This document shows positions 55,868 through 64,000 of a DNA stretch of 64,000 bases, piece after piece. The DNA comes from Oceanospirillum linum (lineage in GTDB: Bacteria; Pseudomonadota; Gammaproteobacteria; Pseudomonadales; Halomonadaceae): positions 124,001 through 188,000 of the forward strand of contig NZ_MTSD02000001.1 of NCBI RefSeq assembly GCF_001995095.2, given 5' to 3'. Positions within the stretch are counted from its first letter, which is position 1; each line of letters starts with the position of its first letter. A program made the translations under genes and the position numbers. Under the pieces are notes generated by a model. It ran no database searches. It was not told where the DNA came from and saw only the letters and a program-made list of their open reading frames with translations.

Positions 55868-56677
55868 ATGTCTGATACCACACGGATTGCCTTTGAGCGC
55901 TCAGGCCATATCGCCATTGTGCGCCTTAACCGCCCGGAAAAAATGAATGCCCTGGATATGCAAACTTTCAATGAAATTCTGCAGATTCAGCAGGAGATCG
56001 CATCAGACCCAAAAATACGCGCTGTTGTACTGACCGCAACAGGCGATAACTTCTGTGCCGGGCTTGATATTCAGGGCGTGATGACAGACCCCAATGCTGT
56101 GGAAACCCTCCTCAGCCAGCCGGAAGATTACCAACTGGCAAGCGCCAAAGCACTGGGTAACTATGTCCAACAGGTCGTCGTTGGCTGGCAGCAGCTTAAA
56201 GTGCCGGTTATTGCCGCACTAAATGGCTATGTCTTTGGTGGTGGTCTGCAGATCGCCTTAGGGGCCGACTTCCGTATTGCACACCCGGAAAGTCAGCTCT
56301 CAGTTATGGAAATTCGCTGGGGAATCATCCCGGATATGGGCATTTCAGTTGTCGCGCCCTCTGTTATCGCCCGGGATCAGCTGAAATTAATGGCGATGAC
56401 CGGCGACCGTGTTTCCGGGGAGAAAGCGCTGCAATTAGGCCTGGTTACTGAAACTGAAGATAACCCTGAAGAAAAAGCCCGGGAATTAGCGAACACACTG
56501 AGCCTGAGAAACCCTCAAGCGGTTCAAGGTATAAAGCACCTGTTTAACACCGATAATCTGAGCCCGTCTGAAAGCCTGGCACTGGAAGAAAAACTGCAAC
56601 GCGGAATTTTATTTAGTCCCAATCAGATAGAAGCCGTTCAAGCCAACCTTCAGAAGAGAGACCCTGAGTTCAAATAA
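55868..56677 (+). CDS. Crotonase-family (enoyl-CoA hydratase-like) protein
   Basis: A 269-residue crotonase. The CoA-binding start is RLNRPEKMNALDMQTFNEIL. The oxyanion-hole regions are DNFCAGLDIQGV and NGYVFGGGLQIALGADFRI. The first catalytic Glu of hydratases (GGGxE) is Gln here (GGGLQ), while the second is kept in SVMEIRWGIIPDMG. This suggests an isomerase or hydrolase variant rather than a canonical hydratase. AACGAGGGATTT precedes the ATG. It ends one base from the convergent membrane-protein gene. Confidence 0.85.
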   Translation: MSDTTRIAFERSGHIAIVRLNRPEKMNALDMQTFNEILQIQQEIASDPKIRAVVLTATGDNFCAGLDIQGVMTDPNAVETLLSQPEDYQLASAKALGNYVQQVVVGWQQLKVPVIAALNGYVFGGGLQIALGADFRIAHPESQLSVMEIRWGIIPDMGISVVAPSVIARDQLKLMAMTGDRVSGEKALQLGLVTETEDNPEEKARELANTLSLRNPQAVQGIKHLFNTDNLSPSESLALEEKLQRGILFSPNQIEAVQANLQKRDPEFK

Positions 56678-56678
56678 C

Positions 56679-57161
56679 TCAGAGCTGCTCCTCTGACAGG
56701 TTATTGGCAAAGGCCACAGGCCTGAGCAGATGAAAACAGATCCACACCAGCGGATAGATGCTAATCAGTGTCGTGAGAATATCGGCCAGGGTGTGGTAAT
56801 CCAGCTCTATCATCAGCATGCCATAACCTACACCACTGATAAGAGCTGCTATCAGAGCGGCTCCCTGTCGCAATCTGGCTCGCCAGCAAAAAGCGGGCTC
56901 AGATACTTTCCCGTCGGGTAAAAACATCAAAACCAGCAACATCTGATAAAAAGGGATCAGGATAGCGCTATGGGTGCTGAAATCCAGCCCCCAGCTTTTC
57001 CAGAAGCCAAAATAAGTGTCCAGTGCACTGAAGATAAACACCAACAGCAGACTCACTGGCAGAAAAACAGCCCCTGCCCGCATAAAACCCGACCGGTATA
57101 ACATCCAAAACACGCCTGCAGCCAATAATGGTGTATAAATATCTGCCAGGATATCCCCCAT
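56679..57161 (-). CDS. Small polytopic membrane protein, unknown
   Basis: A 160-residue protein with four to five hydrophobic helices (about 8-22, 30-48, 63-80, 98-118, 125-147). The segment GLDFSTHSAILIPFYQML between helices resembles a PAP2-like loop, but the catalytic set is incomplete, so no family is claimed. A strong SD (AAAAGGAGG) precedes the ATG, which supports a real gene. It ends one base from the crotonase gene. Confidence 0.65.
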   Translation of the reverse strand: MGDILADIYTPLLAAGVFWMLYRSGFMRAGAVFLPVSLLLVFIFSALDTYFGFWKSWGLDFSTHSAILIPFYQMLLVLMFLPDGKVSEPAFCWRARLRQGAALIAALISGVGYGMLMIELDYHTLADILTTLISIYPLVWICFHLLRPVAFANNLSEEQL

Positions 57162-57408
57162 ATAAACCTCCTTTTATCGGGTCTGGAAAGTATAAATCGT
57201 AAAATAGCATCATTGGCATTACGTATCTTGACAAAATTTCACTATGTAAAACTTTATCTACAAATCAATATGTTAGAACAGCTTTACCCGCTATGCCTTT
57301 ACCGTTAGTCTAGCCACGGTAAAACCAGCCTGACGATAAAACTGCCTGCTATTACTCAGGCAGCTGAAATCTGATTTTGTTCTGACGGGGGAATTTGGAG
57401 TTCCTGAT

Positions 57409-57717
57409 ATGGATCCATTAGCACAACATATTCATGAGCGGGCCAGACAACTGACCCGAGACTTACTGGAACCTCACACAGAGGTTTTTAAAGGTGCAGC
57501 CGAACTGACGGCCAGCGGCTCCCAGGCACTGGGTATTGTAAATTCAGAGTTGACCCGACTGGCCCTGAACTGCCCTCAGACCGAAGAGAAAAAAGCCATT
57601 ATCGAAGGCTTCTCCCGGGCTTTAGCTCAGCTGGAGTGGAATGCAGAAGATGCTGCAGATCTGGTTCGCAACCTGGAAAAAGAGCTGAAGCTGCATCCGG
57701 TTCAATCCTCCCCATAA
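57409..57717 (+). CDS. Small helical protein, unknown
   Basis: A 102-residue acidic protein (MDPLAQHIHERARQLTRDLL start), helical throughout, with no signal peptide or membrane helix. TTTGGAG lies eight bases before the ATG. I do not recognise a family. It stands alone between a leftward membrane protein and leftward sulP. Confidence 0.6.
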   Translation: MDPLAQHIHERARQLTRDLLEPHTEVFKGAAELTASGSQALGIVNSELTRLALNCPQTEEKKAIIEGFSRALAQLEWNAEDAADLVRNLEKELKLHPVQSSP

Positions 57718-57784
57718 GCACCCCGGCACATCTGGTATTTCAGACTGGGCCAACATAAAGGCTCAGAGCTCTGAGCCATTCACT

Positions 57785-59551
57785 CTAAAGATCACAAAGC
57801 TCACGCATCGCTTCATGGGTGCTAAGATAGACTTGGCCCGGCTGCAGACGATGCAGAAAGTCAGTCTGACGCAGCTGATCCATAACCGGCCCTTTCACAT
57901 CCGATAGATGCAGGGTGATACCCGACTCCCGCAGATTATCGACCATCATCTCCAGTGTTTCTAAGGCACTGGCATCTATAAAGCTAATTCCATTGCAGAT
58001 CAATACCAGATGCTGCAGCTGAGGTTGCTCAGAAATAATCGCCATTACCTCATCTTCGATATAGCGGGTATTGGCAAAATAAAGATTCTCATCGATCCTT
58101 AAACCTAAGCAACAGGGGTTTGTTTTCACCTCAAAACGCTTAACATTGCGAAAGTGTTCACTATCCCCCACACGCCCAACCACAGCGATATGCGGTTTGC
58201 TTGTTCGCTGCAACAGTAAAGCCACCGACAGCAACATACCGGCCAACAACCCAGCCTCAACACCGGCGATTAACACCACGGCAAATGTTATCGCTAAAGT
58301 CAGTGCATCAGCCCGGTTAAAGTTCCAGGTATTTTTGATACCCGAAAGATCGATCAGCGGCAGAACCGCCATAATCACGATGACCCCCAATACCGCCTTT
58401 GGCAAATAATAAAACCAGGGCGTGAAGTAAAGCACCGTCAATGCAAGGCCCGAGGCTGTTATCACTGATGCCACCGTAGTCTGGGCACCGGACGCATCAT
58501 TTACCATAGAGCGGCCAAAACCACCTGCCACCGGATAAGCGCCACCGAAAGCAGCACCAATATTGGCAAAGCCTAAAGCCACCAGTTCCTTGTCCGGTCT
58601 GATGCGCTCCCGGCGCTTACTGGCCAGAGCAGTACCAACGGAGACACTCTCCAGAAACCCGACCAGGGCGATCAATAGCGCCGCAGGTAAAAGCCCCAGC
58701 CACCAATCCATTTCAAAGGGCAGTAAAGATAAAGCAGGCAGGCCAGCAGGAATATCGCCAACAATTTTAACGCCCTGCTGGTTATTCAGGTCAAAGCCCA
58801 CCACCAGCCCAACACCGGCTAAAATAGCAAACATGGGCCCCGCCTTAGCGACAGACCCTGCAAGCAGGGCTGATGCCCCCCACTTTTGCAGCACAGGCCC
58901 CAGATACTTTTTGCTATACCACATAATAAAACCCGCAATCAGAGCGATCCCGAGGGTTGCTGGGTTAAAGTCAGGCAGGTTAACGGTCAGATTATTCAGG
59001 GTTTCGTAAAAGTGGTGACCGCGGGGGAAATCCAGCCCAAAAACATATTTCAGCTGACTAAAGGCGATCATCATTGCCGCCGCCGCCGTGAAGCCGGTAA
59101 TCACCGAATGACTGAGAAAATTAACGAGAGAACCTAAACGCAGAATAAACATCAGCAGTAGCACAAGGCCGACTAAAAGCGCCAATACCATAGCTGTGAC
59201 CATGTAGAGTTCTGTTCCAGGCTCTGCATGCTGTGAAACGGCCTCTCCCACCATCAGCGAAGCAATGGCTACCGGCCCCACCGCAAGGCTGCGACTACTG
59301 CCCAAAAGCGCATAAACAAACAGAGGAATAATTCCCGCATACAGCCCCATTTGCGGAGGCAATCCTGCCAGGAATGCGTAAGCCATCCCTTGAGGCACCA
59401 GCATAATCGCTACAATAACACCCGCAAGAACATCATTAACCAGGGTGTCACGTCGATAATCGGCCAACCAACCAAGAATAGGGAATACTCTCTGAGCCCG
59501 GGTTGGCATTTTTTTGCGTACCTGCACCGGTCTTTGTGAAGGGGATGCCAT
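57785..59551 (-). CDS. SulP-family anion permease with STAS domain
   Basis: A 588-residue protein. A SulP transporter core of about 10-12 helices (about 40-440) contains VPQGMAYAFLAGLPPQMGLYAG and GFGRSMVNDASGAQTTVAS. A C-terminal STAS domain (about 470-575, LVLICNGISFIDASALETLEMMVDNLRE) follows. Members move sulfate, bicarbonate or other anions. The start at 59551 gives MASPSQRP; an extension upstream is weaker. It is divergent from a persulfide-dioxygenase-like gene and shares its intergenic inverted repeat, which suggests sulfite or sulfate as substrate here. Confidence 0.88.
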   Translation of the reverse strand: MASPSQRPVQVRKKMPTRAQRVFPILGWLADYRRDTLVNDVLAGVIVAIMLVPQGMAYAFLAGLPPQMGLYAGIIPLFVYALLGSSRSLAVGPVAIASLMVGEAVSQHAEPGTELYMVTAMVLALLVGLVLLLMFILRLGSLVNFLSHSVITGFTAAAAMMIAFSQLKYVFGLDFPRGHHFYETLNNLTVNLPDFNPATLGIALIAGFIMWYSKKYLGPVLQKWGASALLAGSVAKAGPMFAILAGVGLVVGFDLNNQQGVKIVGDIPAGLPALSLLPFEMDWWLGLLPAALLIALVGFLESVSVGTALASKRRERIRPDKELVALGFANIGAAFGGAYPVAGGFGRSMVNDASGAQTTVASVITASGLALTVLYFTPWFYYLPKAVLGVIVIMAVLPLIDLSGIKNTWNFNRADALTLAITFAVVLIAGVEAGLLAGMLLSVALLLQRTSKPHIAVVGRVGDSEHFRNVKRFEVKTNPCCLGLRIDENLYFANTRYIEDEVMAIISEQPQLQHLVLICNGISFIDASALETLEMMVDNLRESGITLHLSDVKGPVMDQLRQTDFLHRLQPGQVYLSTHEAMRELCDL

Positions 59552-59580
59552 AGTCAGACGCCTTATTTTTAAAACTTTTT

Positions 59581-59619
59581 GGAATATTGTTATCATAAAT
59601 GATTATATGCTAATATTCC
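59581..59619. promoter_or_regulatory. Inverted-repeat operator between sulP and blh
   Basis: Outer arms GGAATATT (59581-59588) and AATATTCC (59612-59619) flank an inner palindrome ATCATAAATGAT (59592-59603). AT-rich nested palindromes of this kind are bound by ArsR/BigR/SqrR-type sulfide sensors upstream of blh genes. No ArsR gene is in the window, so the regulator would act from elsewhere. The other 150 bases of this intergenic region show nothing distinctive. Confidence 0.55.
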
Positions 59620-59776
59620 ATAAAATCGAGTCATCAGCCATCGACAACCCGAAGCCAAATAAAAAATGACAAGCGGTTGTTGGAGCTGTGTCTTAAATAA
59701 GCAATACGGCAGAACTGAAGAAAATGGTAACAGCTCGTGAGTCAACCCGCATGCGCTGGCTGCTGAAAGGAGATCT

Positions 59777-60643
59777 ATGATGAATCCGACAATCAAAGCT
59801 TTCTTCCATGAAGCAACCTCAACCTTTACTTATGTGGTACACGATGGAAAGAACTCTCAGTGCGCGGTTATCGACCCGGTACTGGATTTTGATTATAAAT
59901 CCGGTAGCACCAGCACAGAGTCTGTTGAGGCAGTGATCCGGTGGATCACAGAGCATAAGCTAACACCCCAATGGATTCTGGAAACCCACGCCCACGCAGA
60001 CCACATCAGCGGGGCCAAGCATATCCAGGCTAAGCTGGGTGGCAAAATCGCCATCGGCGAGCACATCACCCTGGTTCAGGGCGTCTTCAAAAAAGTCTTC
60101 AACTACGGTGATGAGTTTGTCACCGACGGTCATCACTTTGATGATCTGATGGTTGCAGGCAGTCAGTTTAAGATCGGTGACCTGGAGGCTAAAGTACTGC
60201 ACACTCCCGGCCACACACCCGCCTGTATCACCTACGATATTGCCGGTAAACTCTTTGTTGGCGATACTCTGTTTATGCCGGATGTTGGCACAGCGCGCTG
60301 TGACTTTCCCGGCGGCGATGCTGAAACCCTATATGACTCCATTCATACCCTATTGAATTATCCGGACGATACTGAGCTGTATATGTGCCACGACTATCCT
60401 CCGAAAGGCCGTGAGATCCGCCATATGTGTACCGTTGTGGAACAGAAAGAGCACAATATTCATGTGGGCAAAGAAGCCAGTAAGGCAGATTTCGTTAAAA
60501 TGCGCTCAACCCGCGATGCAACCCTGGAGATGCCAAACCTGATTCTGCCGTCTATTCAGATTAACATCCGTGCCGGTGAACTGCCCGATGCGGAAAACAA
60601 CGGCGTATCTTATCTGAAACTGCCTCTTAACCAGTTTAAGTAA
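59777..60643 (+). CDS. blh: Blh-type MBL-fold persulfide dioxygenase-like protein
   Basis: A 288-residue metallo-beta-lactamase-fold protein of the Blh/ETHE1 group. Metal-binding motifs are ETHAHADHISG near residue 73, LHTPGHTPACI and GDTLFMPDVGTARCDFPGG. These enzymes oxidise glutathione persulfide in sulfide detoxification; in Xylella and Agrobacterium blh is controlled by BigR. AAAGGAGATCT gives a strong SD, with two adjacent ATGs at 59777 and 59780. It is divergent from a SulP permease. The rhodanese domain found in some Blh proteins is absent. Confidence 0.85.
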   Translation: MMNPTIKAFFHEATSTFTYVVHDGKNSQCAVIDPVLDFDYKSGSTSTESVEAVIRWITEHKLTPQWILETHAHADHISGAKHIQAKLGGKIAIGEHITLVQGVFKKVFNYGDEFVTDGHHFDDLMVAGSQFKIGDLEAKVLHTPGHTPACITYDIAGKLFVGDTLFMPDVGTARCDFPGGDAETLYDSIHTLLNYPDDTELYMCHDYPPKGREIRHMCTVVEQKEHNIHVGKEASKADFVKMRSTRDATLEMPNLILPSIQINIRAGELPDAENNGVSYLKLPLNQFK

Positions 60644-60733
60644 TTTATCTGAAAGAATGGCCATATCCAGCTATAACGCCCCATTTCTGTTAGCTTAAGC
60701 TCCGGTTGTCAGCTAAAGAAGAAATAAGGGCAT

Positions 60734-60775
60734 AAAAAAACCGCCGCTATCTTTCTGATAGCGGCGGTTTTTTTT
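60734..60775. terminator. Bidirectional terminator
   Basis: Perfect stem AAAAAAACCGCCGCTATC / GATAGCGGCGGTTTTTTTT with loop TTTCT. It lies between convergent blh and argG and can serve both. Confidence 0.93.
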
Positions 60776-60819
60776 GTGTCAGACAAGGCCGAAGCAGTCC
60801 GACACCAGGCTCAGACAGC

Positions 60820-62040
60820 TTACAGCTGACTGCGGCCTTTCTGTGCAGCGATACGCATACGCAGTGCATTCAGCTTGATAAAGCCTTCCGCATCTTTCTG
60901 ATCATAAGCGCCAGCATCGTCTTCAAACGTTACAATGTTGTCATCATACAGACTGTCTTCAGACTGACGGCCCACAACGATCACGTTACCTTTGTAGAGT
61001 TTCACCCGAACCACACCGTTTACGAATTCCTGAGACTCATCGATCATGGTCTGCAGCATCTTACGTTCTGCACTCCACCAGTAACCGTTGTAGATCAGCT
61101 CAGCGTATTTCGGCATGATGCTATCTTTCAGGTGTGCTGCTTCACGATCCAGAGTGATGGATTCGATCGCACGGTGCGCCTTCAGGATCACAGTGCCCCC
61201 CGGAGTTTCGTAGCAACCACGGGCCTTCATACCTACATAGCGGTTCTCAACGATATCAACACGGCCAATACCGTTATCACCGGCCACCTTGTTCAGGTAG
61301 GTCAGTACGGTTGCCGGGCTCATCTCGTCACCATTAATGGCAACGATGTCACCTTTCTTGAACTGCAGATCCAGATACGTTGCTTCATCAGGAGCACGCT
61401 CAGGGCTCACAGACCAGCGCCACATATCTTCTTCCGGCTCTGCCATTGGATCTTCCAGAATGCCACCCTCGTAAGAGATATGCAGTAGGTTAGCATCCAT
61501 AGAGTAAGGCGACTTCTTCTTACCGGAGGAGAAATCAACCGGGATATTACGGTCTTCACAGTATTTCATCAGGGTATCACGGGAGGTCAGATCCCACTCA
61601 CGCCAAGGGGCAATCACTTTAACACCTGGCTTCAGAGCGTAAGCGCCCATTTCAAAACGTACCTGATCGTTACCTTTGCCGGTTGCACCATGGGCAATCG
61701 CATCAGCACCGGTTTCATTAGCGATCTCAACCAGACGCTTGGCGATCAGAGGACGGGCGATGGACGTACCCAGCAGGTATTCACCTTCATAGATGGTATT
61801 CGCACGGAACATCGGGAATACGAAATCACGTACGTACTCTTCACGCACATCTTCGATGTAGATCTCTTTCACGCCCAGAGCTTCTGCTTTGGCTCGTGCC
61901 GGTTCTACTTCTTCACCCTGACCCAGGTCAGCAGTAAAGGTCACTACTTCGGCGTTATATTCGTCCTGTAACCAGCGCACGATTACAGAAGTATCCAGGC
62001 CACCAGAATAGGCCAGTACTACTTTTTTTATGTCTGACAT
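60820..62040 (-). CDS. argG: Argininosuccinate synthase
   Basis: A 406-residue enzyme that joins citrulline and aspartate with ATP. The ATP site is [17 protein letters not shown] near residue 10. Citrulline and aspartate contacts lie in [13 protein letters not shown] and in [17 protein letters not shown]. The start at 62040 ([10 protein letters not shown]) has GGAG eight bases upstream; a longer in-frame start is unlikely. It is next to motY and rnt as in Pseudomonas, but pyrC, which lies between motY and rnt there, is missing. Confidence 0.97.
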   Translation of the reverse strand: MSDIKKVVLAYSGGLDTSVIVRWLQDEYNAEVVTFTADLGQGEEVEPARAKAEALGVKEIYIEDVREEYVRDFVFPMFRANTIYEGEYLLGTSIARPLIAKRLVEIANETGADAIAHGATGKGNDQVRFEMGAYALKPGVKVIAPWREWDLTSRDTLMKYCEDRNIPVDFSSGKKKSPYSMDANLLHISYEGGILEDPMAEPEEDMWRWSVSPERAPDEATYLDLQFKKGDIVAINGDEMSPATVLTYLNKVAGDNGIGRVDIVENRYVGMKARGCYETPGGTVILKAHRAIESITLDREAAHLKDSIMPKYAELIYNGYWWSAERKMLQTMIDESQEFVNGVVRVKLYKGNVIVVGRQSEDSLYDDNIVTFEDDAGAYDQKDAEGFIKLNALRMRIAAQKGRSQL

Positions 62041-62278
62041 TGGATGCTCCACGCTGACTAAAATGGCCAGAGACCTCTCTGACCCTAAAATATTCTTGGA
62101 GATTAATCCGGAAAACAACGATAAACGGCTATCTCATGGATAGCCGTTCAGGGGGATCATCTGCCTGAAGGAAATTCTTGCGCAACATTATATACGACTT
62201 ACAGGAAAGTTACGATTTGAGAAAAAAAGACACCCAAAACATGCACAGGAAGGGTCTGATTTCCACAAGTCAGTGGCT

Positions 62279-63238
62279 CTACTGAAGCTCACCGTTAAAC
62301 TCACCGGTATATTCCGGGCGGGCATTCGGATCACCCGGCGCCAGACCTTCACGCTCAAGACGGATCGTAACACGACGGTTTTTGGCCCGGTTTGCTTTGG
62401 TCGTGTTTGGCACAATCGGATAACGCTCACCATGATAACGGGCGGTGACCATGGTTTCATCAAGCCCTACGTTAAGCAGGTAATTCAGTACCGTATCCGT
62501 ACGCTGCTTGGATAGTTTCCGGTTATCACGCCGGGAACCGTAACTGTCAGAGTGACCATCCAGGAAGACATACTTAACGGATGGATCAGCCTTAATATAC
62601 CGCACAATAAGGCTCAGCATCTCTTTATCATCTGCAGTGATATCAAAGCCACCGCCGGGAAAGTTGATTGCTGAGCGGGCAATCTGATCAAAATTCACCG
62701 GCAACAGCTCACCCCGGCAGGCGATATAATCAAAGTATGCCGGTTTAAAGTTCAGGGCACTCAGATGGCCACGAACAGGAGCATAACGGGTATCTTTTGG
62801 CGTCTGCATAAAGGTTGGATTCATCCCCCGGTTAAGGGACTCTATCATCAGGTGGGCCTGTGGCGAATCGATGCGAACACCGTCTTCACCCTCCCCGACA
62901 GTCACTGATCCCAAATCAAGAGGCGCTTCTCCTGCCTTCCAATCGGGTGCCAGCGCCATCAGGTCTGCACGACCTTTACGCAGAGGCTGCCCCAATGGCT
63001 CCAGAAAAAACTTAAGATCTTCACCGGAACGATGGGTAAATCGGGCGGTTCCCATTTCAGGAATCGGGTGAGTCAACTCACAATACAAAGGAGAAGGCTC
63101 CGTCGCATACCACTCACTGTCACCGATGCCGGCACCAAATTCTGCCGCCATAATAACAGATGGCAGTAAAAGACCCGACGCGATAGCCAACCAGTGTATT
63201 CCCCGTGACGTTTTTGCCAATGACCGAGTAAGCGGCAT
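62279..63238 (-). CDS. motY: MotY-like flagellar T-ring protein
   Basis: A 319-residue periplasmic protein with a signal peptide (about 1-31, LLLPSVIMAAEFG). An N-terminal domain of about 150 residues (SEWYATEPSPLYCELTHPIP) is followed by an OmpA-type peptidoglycan-binding domain (about 195-305, VFLDGHSDSYGSRRDNRKLS and KANRAKNRRVTIRLE). This two-domain design is MotY, which stabilises sodium-type or PomAB/MotAB stators. The ATG at 63238 has AAGGAG nine bases upstream. The argG-motY-rnt neighbourhood supports the name. A weak hairpin near 62125-62150 lies in the 238-base gap to argG. Confidence 0.9.
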   Translation of the reverse strand: MPLTRSLAKTSRGIHWLAIASGLLLPSVIMAAEFGAGIGDSEWYATEPSPLYCELTHPIPEMGTARFTHRSGEDLKFFLEPLGQPLRKGRADLMALAPDWKAGEAPLDLGSVTVGEGEDGVRIDSPQAHLMIESLNRGMNPTFMQTPKDTRYAPVRGHLSALNFKPAYFDYIACRGELLPVNFDQIARSAINFPGGGFDITADDKEMLSLIVRYIKADPSVKYVFLDGHSDSYGSRRDNRKLSKQRTDTVLNYLLNVGLDETMVTARYHGERYPIVPNTTKANRAKNRRVTIRLEREGLAPGDPNARPEYTGEFNGELQ

Positions 63239-63387
63239 CAGTTGCAATCTCCTTGATTTTTAAGAACTCTCATTTTGCCCTCATCGGCCTGCAAACTCAA
63301 AACTTTAGCCTATATCTGACGGTATGAATCAGTTACCATTTGTTCAATTGTAACTTTTGACCAAATTTGACTAGGGAGCAAAGGGTC

Positions 63388-64000
63388 TTGGATTCTTTCA
63401 CATCTGACGCAGAGCATTTTGGCGACAAACATCCTATGGCCTACCGCTTCCGGGGCTTTCTACCTGTCGTGGTTGATGTTGAAACTGCAGGTTTCAATGC
63501 CAAAACCGATGCCCTGCTGGAGATCGCAGCCGTTACATTAATGATGGATGAAGACGGCTACCTGCACCCCTACAACACCTACTCCTGCCATGTTGAGCCT
63601 TTTGAAGGGGCTAATATTGAACAGGCGGCACTGGATTTCACCAAGATTGACCTTGAGAATCCAATTCGCAAAAGCATGGCAAAAAGCGAGCAACAGGCGC
63701 TTGGAGATATCTTCAAGCCTGTTCGCAAGGCGTTGAAAGAGTTTGATTGCACCCGGGCCGTTCTGGTGGGGCATAACGCCAGCTTTGACCAGGGATTCGT
63801 CAATGCGGCTGTCGAGCGCAGCGGTATTAAACGTAACCCTTTCCATCCATTCTCCAGCTTCGATACAGCCTCGCTGTCCGGTCTGGCTTATGGTCAGACG
63901 GTTTTGGCGAAAGCCTGTAAAGTTGCCGGAATCAACTTTGATAACAGTCAGGCTCATTCTGCACGCTATGATACAGAAAAAACCGCAGAGCTTTTTTGCT
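63388..64000 (+). CDS. rnt: Ribonuclease T (3' end truncated by the window)
   Basis: A DEDD-family 3'-5' exoribonuclease that trims tRNA and other stable RNA ends. The frame stays open to the window end. Motifs: [20 protein letters not shown] (ExoI, Asp and Glu), [11 protein letters not shown] (ExoII, Asp), and [10 protein letters not shown] (ExoIII, His and Asp). The TTG at 63388 has AGGGAG upstream and gives a 20-residue lead before YRFRGF; the ATG at 63436 is the alternative. E. coli RNase T begins 12 residues before that point. The last few residues lie beyond the window. Confidence 0.94.
   Translation, partial: MDSFTSDAEHFGDKHPMAYRFRGFLPVVVDVETAGFNAKTDALLEIAAVTLMMDEDGYLHPYNTYSCHVEPFEGANIEQAALDFTKIDLENPIRKSMAKSEQQALGDIFKPVRKALKEFDCTRAVLVGHNASFDQGFVNAAVERSGIKRNPFHPFSSFDTASLSGLAYGQTVLAKACKVAGINFDNSQAHSARYDTEKTAELFC

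Noticed and set aside
62125-62150. Hairpin in the motY-argG gap as a terminator
   Set aside because: The stem is good but no T-run follows it on the minus strand; left as an unassigned hairpin.

Overview
The window reads as chromosome of a marine gammaproteobacterium of the Oceanospirillales type (Neptunomonas, Marinobacterium or Amphritea-like; genus is inference). Support comes from the gene content: fadBA, a SoxR/Na+-type rnf cluster, MotY, Mrp without its N-terminal domain, RNase T, and a backbone order (dcd - mrp - metG - rnf; argG - motY - rnt; infC - rpmI - rplT - pheS - pheT - ihfA) that resembles Pseudomonas and its marine relatives. There is no phage, insertion sequence or CRISPR array. 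Most of the sequence is housekeeping DNA, with small accessory patches.

Layout. 1-3.1 kb: a partial membrane or secreted protein, a MarR regulator, the 23S rRNA methyltransferase RlmG and a secreted DUF3124 protein. 3.2-6.7 kb: the fadBA beta-oxidation operon. 7.0-9.1 kb: tRNA-Asn, then an SOS-controlled umuDC operon with LexA-like boxes. 9.1-11.8 kb: an accessory patch next to tRNA-Pro with a hypothetical protein, a HicA toxin behind an unusually long HicB-type antitoxin, and a membrane/coiled-coil protein. 12.2-19.3 kb (minus strand): thrS, infC (AUU start), rpmI, rplT, a leader ORF plus terminator, pheS, pheT, ihfA. 19.6-22.1 kb: a GAF/HD-GYP protein and a metallo-beta-lactamase-fold phosphodiesterase-like protein. 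22.2-28.1 kb: an AI-2E-family exporter, a DUF2066 protein, purM-purN, a DUF3108 protein and a periplasmic binding protein. 28.2-32.9 kb: dcd, a flavin-reductase-like protein, mrp, metG. 33.2-40.6 kb: rnfABCDGE with a repeat-rich RnfC, followed by a DUF1543 gene.

40.7-46.0 kb is a mixed region: a DUF2252 protein, a protein with a HEPN-like RNase motif, a frameshifted phosphoribosyltransferase whose 3' end overlaps another small ORF, the divergent argO/argP pair and a DUF924 protein. 46.1-49.8 kb is a four-gene unit (DUF2796 His-rich periplasmic protein, ABC ATPase, FtsX-type permease, DUF3299 protein) matching the Vibrio Zrg zinc-uptake architecture; a Zur-like operator overlaps its promoter. 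50.0-51.4 kb: nth, a ribbon-helix-helix protein and a 38-residue Lys-rich protein. 51.6-55.0 kb: btuFCD-like cobalamin uptake genes and a diheme cytochrome. 55.2-60.6 kb: gloA, a crotonase-fold protein, two unknowns, and a divergent SulP/Blh pair that shares an inverted-repeat operator and is probably a sulfide/sulfite response unit. 60.8-64.0 kb: argG, motY and the start of rnt.

The observations most worth following are the zinc operon with seven 27-bp His-rich repeats, the HicA/long-HicB module, the C7 frameshift plus overlapping ORF near 43 kb, the phenylalanine-free leader before pheS, the HD-GYP protein with a large insertion, and the SulP/Blh shared operator. Domain family names and synteny statements are from memory; no database search was run.
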